Below, piece after piece: positions 1-9,242 of a DNA stretch of 64,000 nucleotides. The stretch is from Barnesiella intestinihominis YIT 11860. GTDB lineage: Bacteria > Bacteroidota > Bacteroidia > Bacteroidales > Barnesiellaceae. Under the pieces are notes generated by a model. It was given only the letters and a program-made list of their open reading frames with translations. It did no database searches and was not told the DNA's origin. How positions within the stretch are numbered: the first letter of the stretch is position 1; each line of letters opens with the position of its first letter. Location of the stretch: positions 449,109 through 513,108 of the forward strand of contig NZ_JH815205.1 of the NCBI RefSeq assembly GCF_000296465.1, written 5' to 3'. The position numbers were made by a program, and so were the translations under genes.

Positions 1-100
1 AAGGAGTAAAATATGTTTCAAATAAAGATTTGAACGCATCCTCATTTCCTTCACGAATCTGCCTAAGCAATGATATGTCATTAGTGATATTCGCTACCAT
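1..100 (-). CDS. ECF RNA polymerase sigma factor, N-terminal fragment
   Basis: The minus strand from the ATG at 98-100 reads without a stop to the window edge, giving 33 codons. The peptide includes the run NDISLLRQIREGNEDAFKSL, typical of the start of sigma-70 region 2 in Bacteroidetes ECF (RpoE/SigW-like) sigma factors. The rest of the gene lies to the left of the window. It diverges from the FecR anti-sigma gene starting at 336, with 235 bp between them. By family knowledge such sigma factors are held by a FecR protein in the inner membrane and released when a TonB-dependent receptor binds its ligand, so this is the probable regulator of the locus at 1.5-16 kb. The divergent layout is less usual than sigma followed by fecR on one strand; a partner elsewhere cannot be excluded. 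Confidence 0.72.
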   Translation of the reverse strand, partial: MVANITNDISLLRQIREGNEDAFKSLFETYFTP

Positions 101-335
101 TATTACAGGAAAACTATGCAAAGAAAATAATATTATTCAAGATAAAAAAATAATATTCACAGCAAAAATAAAAAAATATAAAAGCCTCGAAAGATTTCTA
201 CTTATTGATTACAAAGTAATTATAAAATGGATATCTATACCAATCAGACATTTTTTCTTTTTTATTATCTACACATATAAGGGTCAAGCCCGATTTTTGT
301 GTCTAAGTAATTGAAATCTTAAAATTCCATCAAAC
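101..335. other. intergenic region between divergent sigma factor and fecR
   Basis: AT-rich region of 235 bp that must hold both promoters. On the plus strand GATTTTTG at 292-299 differs by one base from the TAnnTTTG -7 box and lies 36 bp before fecR, but no TTTG is at the right distance upstream. On the minus strand TTACTTTG (212-219) also differs by one base. Neither is convincing, which would fit recognition by an ECF sigma instead of the housekeeping sigma. No gene is supported here; an open frame at 30-314 crosses the sigma start antisense. Confidence 0.4.
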
Positions 336-1361
336 ATGAATAATAATCTTCCGTGGGATATAATCATCGCTAAATTCGAAGGAATCTCCCTATCAGAAGA
401 AGAGCAATCGCAGCTACAAAACTGGTTAGCGGCCGATAACAAAAACAAACTTCTTTTCGATGAACTGAAAACCCTTTGGGATAGCATCCAAGCAAAATCT
501 GCCAACTACAATCCCGATGTAGATTATTATTGGAAAAAATTCCAAGCCTATATTCACAAAGATACTATACAGAAAGAACCTATAAAGGTAAAAAAGATTG
601 TTCCCCGGTTACATTTCGGCAAGAAACTAAACCGCATTGCCGCAGCTATCAGTTTATTATTAATCGTTTCGGGGATAGGGTATTATTTCTTTTCCAGCAA
701 CAAATCTTTGAACAGAGAGACAATTGTCCAAACTTATTCGACAATTACAGGAAAATCGAAATTCATACTTCCCGATGGCAGTGAAGTATGGTTAAATTCA
801 CATTCGAAGCTGGAATACAAAAATCTTCATGCCGACATGCGAGAAGTCGAATTGAAAGGCGAGGCTTTTTTTAAAGTTCAGCACGATGAAAGGCCGTTCA
901 TTGTCAAGACCAGCGACATAGCGGTAAAAGTACATGGTACACAATTCAACGTAAGCGCCTACCATACTGACGAAAAATCGGTAGTGAGCCTATACGAAGG
1001 TTCGGTATCGATGCATGTATTGGGCGACGATAGCTCGAACTGTTATCTGAAACCGGGGGAAGAAGGCTTTCTCGATAAAAAAGACAAAACAATTCGGGTT
1101 GAAAAAGGAGACGTAGAATTTGCAAAAATGTGGACTAACGAAAAAGTCAAACTGGAAAACAAAAATCTTCATGAAGTTTGCAAATATCTTTCCAAATGGT
1201 ATAACGTGAACATCATCATCGACCCGGCTTTGCCCGACGATCAATCTTACACGTTTACCCTCCATGACCAAAGTCTCGAAGATATCATTCGTATCATGTC
1301 GAACATATCTTCGATAAACTACTACTTTACAGAAGACAACACATTAATGATAACCCTTTAA
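336..1361 (+). CDS. FecR-family anti-sigma factor
   Basis: Inner-membrane anti-sigma factor of 341 aa, the usual length for the Bacteroidetes FecR family. An N-terminal cytoplasmic sigma-binding part (about 1-95) is followed by a single membrane segment near residues 100-120 (run of A/I/S/L/V/G ending YYFFSS). The periplasmic FecR domain (about 130-250) has the characteristic LPDGSEVWLNSHSKLEY stretch, and a C-terminal DUF4974 domain (about 270-341) ends with the typical SINYYFTEDNTLMITL. It sits between a divergent ECF sigma gene and a SusC carrying an STN domain, the standard partner of the periplasmic domain. Inferred role: transmits receptor occupancy to the sigma factor and so controls this polysaccharide locus. 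Confidence 0.9.
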   Translation: MNNNLPWDIIIAKFEGISLSEEEQSQLQNWLAADNKNKLLFDELKTLWDSIQAKSANYNPDVDYYWKKFQAYIHKDTIQKEPIKVKKIVPRLHFGKKLNRIAAAISLLLIVSGIGYYFFSSNKSLNRETIVQTYSTITGKSKFILPDGSEVWLNSHSKLEYKNLHADMREVELKGEAFFKVQHDERPFIVKTSDIAVKVHGTQFNVSAYHTDEKSVVSLYEGSVSMHVLGDDSSNCYLKPGEEGFLDKKDKTIRVEKGDVEFAKMWTNEKVKLENKNLHEVCKYLSKWYNVNIIIDPALPDDQSYTFTLHDQSLEDIIRIMSNISSINYYFTEDNTLMITL

Positions 1362-1495
1362 CACATTATTGCCTATGACGATACATTAAAGACAAACCAC
1401 CTATGTAGAATGAATGATTAAAAATTTTTATTCTTAAACCCAAAAACAAAAAAAAGAAAGAGAACTTATTAAGTTAACTTTAATATACCCATGAT
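1362..1495. other. fecR-susC spacer
   Basis: A 134-bp AT-rich spacer between fecR and susC. It holds the imperfect palindrome TTAAGTTAACTTTAA just before susC and an AAAAATTTTT core further upstream. Neither has the form of an intrinsic terminator. No TTTG/TAnnTTTG promoter was found, so either fecR and susC are co-transcribed or susC uses an ECF-type promoter that cannot be recognised by eye. Confidence 0.3.
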
Positions 1496-4400
1496 ATGAA
1501 TCTAAAGAAAAAATTGGCTGTATTTCTAGCCATTTTATTCTCCTTGAACTTGTTTGCTCAAGCACCGGGAGAAACCATAACAATTTCTTTTCAAAACATT
1601 CCATTATCCGAGGCTATCAAAAAAATAGAAAGTGTAAGTAAATACACGTTCTTTTACGATGCCTTAAAATTGAATGTCGATCAAAAAGTATCGCTGAACG
1701 CCCAAAAGACACCTATTCAACAAGCAATATCCCAAATGCTTGGAAATTCGGGTATTAAATTTGAAATTAAACAGTCTCAAATCATCTTATATAACAAAAA
1801 CGTATCCTCTGATGAAAAAAAGATTTCCATACGAGGAAACGTTACAGATGTCAACGGCGAGCCGCTTATCGGTGTAACCGTCTCGGTAAAGGACAATCCC
1901 TCTATCGTGACTATCACCAATGTAGATGGTATCTATGACATAAAAGTGCCCGATAAAAGTGCCATACTACAATTCAAATACATCGGGTTCGCTTCTCGTG
2001 AAGAAGCCGTGAATAGCCGGAAAATTATCAATGTGGTGTTACAAGACGCAGCGACCCAACTCGAAGACGTCGTAGTCGTTGGATACGGAGTACAGAAGAA
2101 AGCATCGGTAGTCGCAGCTATCACCAGTGTGAAACCTCAACAATTACAAGTAGGGACGACTCGTTCGTTGAGCAACGACCTCGCTGGTAACATCGGGGGT
2201 ATCATCGCCGTTCAACGTTCCGGGGAACCGGGTTATGACAACTCCGAATTCTGGATTCGCGGTATGAGCTCTTTCAAGGGCAGCAACTCCCCGCTCGTAC
2301 TTGTCGATGGTGTAGAACGCTCCTTGAACAACCTCGATATTTCGGAAATAGAATCGTTCTCGGTACTGAAAGATGCTTCGGCAAGTGCCGTGTACGGTGT
2401 ACGTGGTGCGAATGGTGTAATCCTTATTACAACCAAACGAGGACATTCCGGTAAGACGAACATCAACGTATCGGTAGAACACTCTATCACTCGTCCGGCC
2501 AAATTACCCTCGTTCCTTAATGCGGCAGATTACCTTACGCTCTTGAACAATATCAATATCCAAGAGACGGGGACAGAACTTTATTCGCCGGAACTAATAG
2601 ATAAATACCGCAGCGGATACGATACCGAACTATATCCCGATATCGATTGGATAGACGCAATTACAAAAGACGTCGCTCACAACACGAGGGCCTCGTTCGA
2701 CCTTTCGGGAGGTAACGAGAAATTGCGTTACTCTTTCGTCGGCGCATACTATAACGAAGCAGGTATTACCGAGAGCGACAAAACTCAAAACTGGAACTCC
2801 AATATCTCGGTGAATCGATTCAACTTGCGTACCAACGTAGACATGAACGTCACCTCCTCTACATTATTGACATTCAACATCGGCGGATACCTTCAACAGA
2901 GAAACGCACCGAAAGATGGTATCGACGATATTTTCGGCGCTGCATTCAAAGCTACGCCGTACATGGTTCCGCTGATTTATGAAAACGGGGCCCTTCCCAA
3001 ACCTCGTGAAAATGAAAACCCGTGGGCCAAACTGACACAATCGGGTTTCAAACGTGAGGCAGAAAGTAAACTGGAAACCTTGTTCGCCGTGGAACAAGAC
3101 TTAAAATGTATCTTACCCGGTTTGAAAATAAAAGGTATATTCTCTTACGACTACTATTCACGAAACGGAGTAAACCGGGGCAAAGCTCCCCGTTACTATT
3201 CGCCGGCCACGCAACGCGACCCGGTGACCGGAGAGTTAATACTGACGGTTCTGAGCGAAGGAGACGAATTCTTGGGCTACGAAAGATGGGAAGACTATGG
3301 CAATTATAGCACCTACTTAGAAGGAAATATCACCTACGACCAACGATTCGGAAATCACTCGGTAAGCGCATTGTTGTTGTACAACCAACGCAACTACGAC
3401 GACGGTGACCAAGTGCCCTATCGTACACAAGGTTTCGCCGGCCGTGCGGCATATACATACGCCGACCGCTATATCGCAGAGTTCAACTTCGGTTATAACG
3501 GTTCCGAGAACTTTGCAAAAGGCAACCGTTTCGGTTTCTTCCCGTCTATCGCTGCGGGCTGGATTGTTTCGGAGGAAGAATTCATGCGTCCGGTACAAAA
3601 CTACATCAATAAATTAAAACTGAGAGCTTCTTACGGTTTGGCCGGGAACGACCGCTTTTATAACGACGACGGTTCTCAAAAACGTTTTGCCTATATCACT
3701 ACTATCGGCACGACCGACGGATACAAGTGGGGTAATTCCAATGCATTCTACGATAAAGGCGGTTTGCGCGAAGGTGATCCCGGTGTTGAGTCCCTGACTT
3801 GGGAAACCGTGAAAAAAGCCAACGTCGGAATCGAATTGGGTTTGTTCAAAATGGCCGAATTGCAAGTAGACTTCTTCCATGAAAGAAGAGAAGACATCTT
3901 CATGCAACGAAAGAACATTCCGTCATCGGCCGGCTTCCCCTCCGCTCCGTGGGCGAACTACGGTATCGTGACAAACAAAGGTTTCGATATTTCATTGGAT
4001 TTGAACAAACAAATCAACAAAGACTGGTTTATTTCGGCTCGGGCAAGTGTTACCTACGCCAAGAACAAAATCATAGAACAAGACGAAGATTTAGGTGTAC
4101 TCGGCACTTACCGTTCGAGTACCGGCAAACCGGTAGGCCAGATATTCGGTTTGGTTAACGACGGCTTATATACCGAAGCCGATTTCGAAGACGTAACGAC
4201 CGGTAAGCTGAAACCGGGACTACCGGTTCCAAAATTCTCGGATAGAGTTTATCCCGGAGATATAAAATACGTGGATTTCAACGGTGACGGAGAAATCACA
4301 GAAACCGATAAAACCGCCATCGGAGGTACGGTCAATCCCGAACTCGTATATGGTTTCGGTATTAACCTGAGCTATAAAAATATCGATTTCGGGGCTTTCT

Positions 4401-4828
4401 TTCAAGGAAACGGCCGCACCTATCGTATCATCGGAGAAAACCAAAAGAACTTCTTACCCGGTTCTACTATCGGTGCCGAAGGTAACATATTTACCAATGC
4501 CTCGGATGCATGGACAGTCGACAACCCCAGTCAAGACGTATTCTATCCGAGACTCCACATGGGCTACAACGCCAACAACGCCCAAGTATCGGATTGGTGG
4601 TTGAAAGATATGAGTATGTTGCGGTTGAAAAATGTAGAATTGGGATATTCATTCTCAAAAAATCTTATCAAAAAAGCTGCAATGGAGTATGCCCGTATAT
4701 TCGTTCGCGGAACAAATCTTTTGCAGTTCTCCAAGTTCGACCTGTGGGACCCCGAACTGAATACCAGCAACGGTTTGAAATACCCCATCATGGCCACTTA
4801 TTCTATCGGACTACAAGTAAGATTCTAA
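1496..4828 (+). CDS. SusC/RagA-family TonB-dependent outer-membrane transporter with STN domain
   Basis: Outer-membrane importer for oligosaccharides, 1110 aa. A signal peptide (about 1-22, ending LNLFAQA) is followed by an STN (secretin/TonB N-terminal) domain at about 29-92, then a carboxypeptidase-D regulatory-like beta-sandwich (about 110-190, GNVTDVNGEPLIGVTVSVKD). The SusC signature LEDVVVVGYGVQKKASV follows, then the plug (about 210-320, VLVDGVERSLNNLDISEIES) and a long beta-barrel ending in an aromatic strand (SIGLQVRF). The STN domain marks the subset of SusC proteins that signal to FecR, matching the anti-sigma gene just upstream. It would pair with SusD, which starts 19 bp downstream. 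The transported glycan is unknown; the enzymes downstream suggest an alpha-mannan or mixed alpha/beta-glucan type substrate. Confidence 0.95.
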   Translation: MNLKKKLAVFLAILFSLNLFAQAPGETITISFQNIPLSEAIKKIESVSKYTFFYDALKLNVDQKVSLNAQKTPIQQAISQMLGNSGIKFEIKQSQIILYNKNVSSDEKKISIRGNVTDVNGEPLIGVTVSVKDNPSIVTITNVDGIYDIKVPDKSAILQFKYIGFASREEAVNSRKIINVVLQDAATQLEDVVVVGYGVQKKASVVAAITSVKPQQLQVGTTRSLSNDLAGNIGGIIAVQRSGEPGYDNSEFWIRGMSSFKGSNSPLVLVDGVERSLNNLDISEIESFSVLKDASASAVYGVRGANGVILITTKRGHSGKTNINVSVEHSITRPAKLPSFLNAADYLTLLNNINIQETGTELYSPELIDKYRSGYDTELYPDIDWIDAITKDVAHNTRASFDLSGGNEKLRYSFVGAYYNEAGITESDKTQNWNSNISVNRFNLRTNVDMNVTSSTLLTFNIGGYLQQRNAPKDGIDDIFGAAFKATPYMVPLIYENGALPKPRENENPWAKLTQSGFKREAESKLETLFAVEQDLKCILPGLKIKGIFSYDYYSRNGVNRGKAPRYYSPATQRDPVTGELILTVLSEGDEFLGYERWEDYGNYSTYLEGNITYDQRFGNHSVSALLLYNQRNYDDGDQVPYRTQGFAGRAAYTYADRYIAEFNFGYNGSENFAKGNRFGFFPSIAAGWIVSEEEFMRPVQNYINKLKLRASYGLAGNDRFYNDDGSQKRFAYITTIGTTDGYKWGNSNAFYDKGGLREGDPGVESLTWETVKKANVGIELGLFKMAELQVDFFHERREDIFMQRKNIPSSAGFPSAPWANYGIVTNKGFDISLDLNKQINKDWFISARASVTYAKNKIIEQDEDLGVLGTYRSSTGKPVGQIFGLVNDGLYTEADFEDVTTGKLKPGLPVPKFSDRVYPGDIKYVDFNGDGEITETDKTAIGGTVNPELVYGFGINLSYKNIDFGAFFQGNGRTYRIIGENQKNFLPGSTIGAEGNIFTNASDAWTVDNPSQDVFYPRLHMGYNANNAQVSDWWLKDMSMLRLKNVELGYSFSKNLIKKAAMEYARIFVRGTNLLQFSKFDLWDPELNTSNGLKYPIMATYSIGLQVRF

Positions 4829-4847
4829 ACCTATTAATATAAAAATT

Positions 4848-6800
4848 ATGAAACATACAATCGTTAGATATACATTAGCTATCATCGGTCTGTTTTCGGT
4901 CACTTCCTGTACCGATTATCTGGACAATGCTCCCGACGATATTTTAACATTGGATATGGTATTCAACAGTAAGAACCGTACCGAGGAATGGTTGGCCGGT
5001 ATCTATGACGGAATCCCCGACCCCTACACGCCCATGATGCGTAATTACGATGCCTATGCCGATGATTTCTCGCCTTCGCAAGACTGGCGGGCATTCTCCG
5101 ACTGGGATTGTATCGACAAAATCTTAGGTAACTGGACTCCCCAAAGCGAGTGGAAGGGGAATTTTTGGAGCGACTTTCCGGTGAGAATACGCGAGGCTTA
5201 CATTTTCTTAGACAACGTCAAGGCTCTGCCCGAGCAAGAGGTCTATCAAGCCGATGTGGACAACATGAAGGCCGAGGCACGTTTCTTGATTGCTTACTAC
5301 TATTATCTGTTGGTGAATACCTACGGAGCCATACCGTTCCAAACCTCACTGGTCGACATGAACGACCCCATCGACAAGATATTGATAGGACAAACACCTT
5401 ACGACCAAATAATCGATTGGCTCGATAAAGAGTTCAAAGCCGTATCGGAACTGTTACCACCCTCTTATACCGAAGAACGTAAATACGGACGAGCAACCTC
5501 GGTGATGGCGTTGGCTATCCGTGCCCGTATGCTTCTTTTCGCTGCAAGTCCGTTGGTAAACGGGAACGATGACCCCGATTATGCCGCTTATACGAACAAT
5601 AAAGGTGAAGCAATCTTCAACTCTACCTACGACCCCAAGAAATGGGAACGTGCGGTAAACGCTTGCAAAGATCTTTTGACCGAGGCCGAAGGCAACGGTT
5701 ATGCCTTGTACAAAGAGTATAACGGAGATGGTTCGATCGACCCCTTCATGTCCTATTCCAATATGTGTTACAAAGAATTCAATCAAGGTAACAAGGAAAT
5801 TCTGTTCGCCCGTCCCGATGTAAGTTACGACCTTTACTCTCAACACTCGGTTCCCCGCGGATCCCGTGGACAAGGCGGTTTGGGAGTTACTCAGGAATTG
5901 GTCGATGCGTTCTTCATGAGCAACGGTCTGCCCGCTATCACAGGGTATGAGCCCAACGGCGAGCCTATCATCAACAAAGCCTCGGGATACAATGAAAGCG
6001 GATTCTCTACCCAGCCCGATGTCAGAAAGACCAAATGGATCGAAGGAGACAAAGATGCCAAAGAATCCAACACCGAAAATACAATCGCTCCGGCCGGAAC
6101 ATTCAACATGTATGTCAATCGCGAGCCTCGTTTCTATGTATCGGTGCTTTACAACGGTGCTTGGTATCGTCAATCGAGCCGTTATGTGGATTTCTATTAC
6201 GAAGGAGAAGACGGCCGGCCCGCGTCCGGTTCTTTATGGGATGCTCCGCAAACAGGTTATCTGTTGAGAAAACGCGTACACCCCGAAACGAATATCCTCA
6301 ACTACTCCATTCCCTATCGTCCCGGTATTATCTGCCGGTTGGCAGAAGCCTATCTGAACTATGCCGAAGCTCTCAACGAATGGGCTCCCGAGCAAACCGA
6401 CGAGATACTGAAATACGTGAACCTCGTAAGAGAGCGCGCAGGTATCCCCCAATATGGAACAGGGAAAGACAGCAACGGATTAGACAAAATCCCCGCACCG
6501 GCCGATCAGACCGCTATGCGTGAAGCGATTCGTCGCGAACGTCGGGTTGAGTTCAACTGCGAATATGCGATCCGTTTCGATGATATCCGCCGTTGGAAAC
6601 AAATCGATATTCTGCGCGGTGACTTCTACGGCATGAACAAGTTCGGGACAGAAAAAAGCTGCGACAAGAACAACGAGAATGCCTACTTCAAACGTCGCGT
6701 CGAAATCACACGCGCTTTCAGCGAAAAGAACTATTGGTTCCCCATTCATCAAAATCAATTGGACAAGAACCCCAACCTCAGACAATTACCCAAATGGTAA
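4848..6800 (+). CDS. SusD/RagB-family surface glycan-binding lipoprotein
   Basis: Surface lipoprotein of 650 aa that caps the SusC barrel and captures glycan. The signal peptide ends in a lipobox (SVTSC, Cys21) followed by TDYLDNAPDD, typical of SusD. The TPR-like core shows the family hallmarks YYYLLVNTYGAIPF and EAYLNYAEALNEWAP, and the C-terminal IRRERRVEFNCEYAIRFDDI and YWFPIHQNQLDKNPNLRQ (the latter in the usual place for a RagB/SusD terminus). It is longer than many SusDs (about 500-600 aa). It starts 19 bp after susC and would form one outer-membrane complex with it. Confidence 0.95.
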   Translation: MKHTIVRYTLAIIGLFSVTSCTDYLDNAPDDILTLDMVFNSKNRTEEWLAGIYDGIPDPYTPMMRNYDAYADDFSPSQDWRAFSDWDCIDKILGNWTPQSEWKGNFWSDFPVRIREAYIFLDNVKALPEQEVYQADVDNMKAEARFLIAYYYYLLVNTYGAIPFQTSLVDMNDPIDKILIGQTPYDQIIDWLDKEFKAVSELLPPSYTEERKYGRATSVMALAIRARMLLFAASPLVNGNDDPDYAAYTNNKGEAIFNSTYDPKKWERAVNACKDLLTEAEGNGYALYKEYNGDGSIDPFMSYSNMCYKEFNQGNKEILFARPDVSYDLYSQHSVPRGSRGQGGLGVTQELVDAFFMSNGLPAITGYEPNGEPIINKASGYNESGFSTQPDVRKTKWIEGDKDAKESNTENTIAPAGTFNMYVNREPRFYVSVLYNGAWYRQSSRYVDFYYEGEDGRPASGSLWDAPQTGYLLRKRVHPETNILNYSIPYRPGIICRLAEAYLNYAEALNEWAPEQTDEILKYVNLVRERAGIPQYGTGKDSNGLDKIPAPADQTAMREAIRRERRVEFNCEYAIRFDDIRRWKQIDILRGDFYGMNKFGTEKSCDKNNENAYFKRRVEITRAFSEKNYWFPIHQNQLDKNPNLRQLPKW

Positions 6801-6831
6801 ATTCAATTTTGAAATCTAAAAGTATAAATGT

Positions 6832-7932
6832 ATGAAAACGATATATCATATATTATTCTCACTTCTGTTCGTACTGGCTTTTGTCGGCTGCGACGATGAC
6901 GACGATAAAGTCATAGAGCGGAATCAATTGAAATTGACAGCCTCCGCCCAGTCGGCGACTCTTACTCCGGATGCGACAGACGACAAGATTATTTCGTTCT
7001 CTTGGAACGAAGCGACCAGTTTAGGGGCAGACTACACTTTCTCCTATCTGTTTCAAATAGATATAGCAGACAACAACTTTCAGTCGGCAACCGATGTCCG
7101 CACATTCGGACCCAATGAATCGATCAGCTACTCATCGGCCGAACTGTACGACCTTATTGTAGAAAAATGGGGAAAGACAGCCGGAGAAGCAGTCTATGTG
7201 GAGGCTCGGGTAGCCGCCAAAGTGGAAGGTCCCAAATTCAAATATCCCGAAATAGCGACCACGAAAGTGCAAATAACCACTTATAAGCCTACATCGCAAC
7301 CGCTCTATATTACGGGTACGGCTACGACCGGCGGTACGGATCTGAATGCCGCTGAGAAAATAACCGAACTATCTAACGGTCGTCTGTATAATTGGAGAGG
7401 CCAGTTGAAACAAGGCGGATTCAAATTCATCACCACGCTGGGGCAAGCCTTGCCTTCTTACAACAAAGGAGCGGACAACAGCTCTGTCGTAAAACGTACG
7501 AGCGAAACGGAAGCAGACGACCTCTTCCAGATAAACGAGGCTGGATTGTATTACATCTACCTATCGCTTAAAGATATGACTATCTCATACAAGAAACTTC
7601 TATATGAAAACTTATATCTTGTAGGTAATGCGACTGCTGCCGGTTGGGATATAGAAAAGATTATCGCCATGACTCCCGATAACTTGAATCCTAACATCTT
7701 TACTTACCAGGGGGCTTTGCAAGAGGGAGAATTAAAAATCCTCGCCCAAAGGAAGTTCGACGGAACCACGTTCAAGCCACTTGTCGAAAACGGGTCTATC
7801 GAAAGTACCGATGTACAAGTGACCCCGGGAGAACAGCCCGACTACAAGTGGAAAATAACCGCCGAGCAAGCAGGTCTTTACAAGATCACGCTCGATACGG
7901 AAAAAATGGAAATCAAATTTGAAAAGCAGTAA
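6832..7932 (+). CDS. SusE/SusF-like outer-membrane lipoprotein
   Basis: Lipoprotein of 366 aa with lipobox FVGC (Cys20) followed by a run of aspartates. An N-terminal SusE-type immunoglobulin-like domain (about 30-145; TFSYLFQIDIADNNFQS, then YVEARVAAKVEG) is followed by two similar starch-binding-like modules (about 155-255 and 260-366). These begin PLYITGTATTGGTDLNAAEK and NLYLVGNATAAGWDIEKI, and each ends in a G-L-Y-x-I strand. This matches the SusE N-terminal plus SusF/SusE C-terminal architecture. It sits third in the locus, where SusE-like glycan-binding proteins usually are. Its likely role is to hold polysaccharide at the cell surface for the SusCD pair; the exact ligand is unknown. 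Confidence 0.85.
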   Translation: MKTIYHILFSLLFVLAFVGCDDDDDKVIERNQLKLTASAQSATLTPDATDDKIISFSWNEATSLGADYTFSYLFQIDIADNNFQSATDVRTFGPNESISYSSAELYDLIVEKWGKTAGEAVYVEARVAAKVEGPKFKYPEIATTKVQITTYKPTSQPLYITGTATTGGTDLNAAEKITELSNGRLYNWRGQLKQGGFKFITTLGQALPSYNKGADNSSVVKRTSETEADDLFQINEAGLYYIYLSLKDMTISYKKLLYENLYLVGNATAAGWDIEKIIAMTPDNLNPNIFTYQGALQEGELKILAQRKFDGTTFKPLVENGSIESTDVQVTPGEQPDYKWKITAEQAGLYKITLDTEKMEIKFEKQ

Positions 7933-7941
7933 TCATGATCG

Positions 7942-7973
7942 CGCTACTATTCGGAAAATTCCGAATAGTAGCG
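7942..7973 (+). promoter_or_regulatory. perfect hairpin between susE-like gene and GH76 gene
   Basis: Perfect inverted repeat with 15-bp arms, CGCTACTATTCGGAA and TTCCGAATAGTAGCG, separated by AA. It lies 10 bp after the SusE-like stop codon. No T-run follows, so it is not a standard intrinsic terminator. It separates the membrane components from the enzyme genes and may protect the 3' end of the upstream message or attenuate read-through (inference). Confidence 0.7.
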
Positions 7974-8021
7974 TCGACCAATGAATCTCGTCAAATTCGT
8001 TAAAACATCACACAACTCATC

Positions 8022-9224
8022 ATGAAAAAAAATTTATTAGTTCTCGCTTTCCTTGTAGGACTACTGACTTGCTGTAAAAGCGAAGATGCTCCCATCAAAC
8101 CCGTGAAACCCACTGATCCGGGAAGTATCAATAAGGAATACATGTCGCGAGCCGAAACGACTTTTGCCAATATTTTCAAATATTATTGGAGCGACAAAGT
8201 GCGAATGATGTTCGGTTCATATCCCAATACATTAGGAACTCCTCAAGAACCTTCCAGCCCCGACTACGACAGTCACGCTTTCTTATGGGGATTGGGCAGC
8301 GTCGTTTCGGCCTTCAACGCTATCGTACAAAATACCGATAACGTAGATTTCCGAATGACCTACGAAAGCCGGTTGAAAGAGACACTGCTCAAATACTACA
8401 ATACGACAAAAGAACCCATGTGTTTCGGCTGTTTTGTCAACCCTCACGATCAACGTCTATACGACGACGCTATTTGGGTGGGTATAGATTTAGCGGATCT
8501 TTACAGCAAAACCAAAGATAGCTGGTATCTCGACTATGCAAAAAGCGTATGGAATTTCGTACTCTCCGGGAAAGACGATGAACTCGGAGGCGGAGTTTAT
8601 TGGGACGAAAATGCCAAAGACTCCAAAAACACTTGTTCCAACGCTCCGGCCGTGGTTCTCGCTTTGAAACTCTATCAAATCACCAACGATGCAGCGTACT
8701 TGGAGAACGGTAAAGATATTTACAAATGGACAAAATCGAAATTACAAGACCCCTCCGACTACCTCTACTGGGATTGCATCAAAACGAGCGGTAAAATCGA
8801 AACCAGCAAGTTCTCTTACAACTCGGGACAAATGTTGCAAGCAGCCGTGTTGCTCTACAATGCGACAGGCGAGGAACAATATCTCACCGATGCCAAATTG
8901 CTCGCAGAGGCTTGCTATAATTATTTCTTCGAAAACTTCATATCCAACTCGTCGGGAGAGCAATTCCGCATTCTCAAAGACGGAAGCCGCTGGTTCAATG
9001 CGATCATGGTCCGCGGATTCCTTGAACTGAACAAAGTCGAGAGCAATGGAACTTATATGATCGCCATACGCAAATCGGTCGACCACGCATGGAAATACAC
9101 CCGGGATGCCGAGACCGGACTTTTCTTCAAACAATTCAGCGGGAACGACATAACGGACAACCCGGGAGATATTCTTGCACAAGGTGCTATGGTTGAATTA
9201 TTCGCAAAATTAGCAGTTAACTAA
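8022..9224 (+). CDS. glycoside hydrolase family 76 (alpha-1,6-mannanase-like) lipoprotein
   Basis: A 400-aa enzyme with an N-terminal signal and lipobox-like LLTCC (Cys17/18), so probably a surface or periplasmic lipoprotein. The (alpha/alpha)6 toroid of GH76 shows in the order RLYDDAIWVGIDLADLY, then GGGVYWDE, then TCSNAPAVVLALKLYQITND and FSYNSGQMLQAAVLLY. The paired aspartates D148-D149 match the catalytic DD pair known for GH76 endo-alpha-1,6-mannanases. Family members cut the alpha-1,6-mannan backbone of fungal mannan or related actinobacterial glycans. Length fits the family. Followed 18 bp later by the GH31 gene, so probably one transcript. Confidence 0.88.
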   Translation: MKKNLLVLAFLVGLLTCCKSEDAPIKPVKPTDPGSINKEYMSRAETTFANIFKYYWSDKVRMMFGSYPNTLGTPQEPSSPDYDSHAFLWGLGSVVSAFNAIVQNTDNVDFRMTYESRLKETLLKYYNTTKEPMCFGCFVNPHDQRLYDDAIWVGIDLADLYSKTKDSWYLDYAKSVWNFVLSGKDDELGGGVYWDENAKDSKNTCSNAPAVVLALKLYQITNDAAYLENGKDIYKWTKSKLQDPSDYLYWDCIKTSGKIETSKFSYNSGQMLQAAVLLYNATGEEQYLTDAKLLAEACYNYFFENFISNSSGEQFRILKDGSRWFNAIMVRGFLELNKVESNGTYMIAIRKSVDHAWKYTRDAETGLFFKQFSGNDITDNPGDILAQGAMVELFAKLAVN

Positions 9225-9242
9225 TAATTAAAATTTTTATCC

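Noticed and set aside
30-314. 94-codon plus-strand open frame at the window start
   Set aside because: It crosses, antisense, the ECF sigma factor N-terminus (1-100), which has a convincing family sequence; the rest is AT-rich intergenic DNA.
5454-6173. 239-codon open frame antisense to susD
   Set aside because: Fully inside the SusD gene on the opposite strand, with no recognisable family and no promoter.
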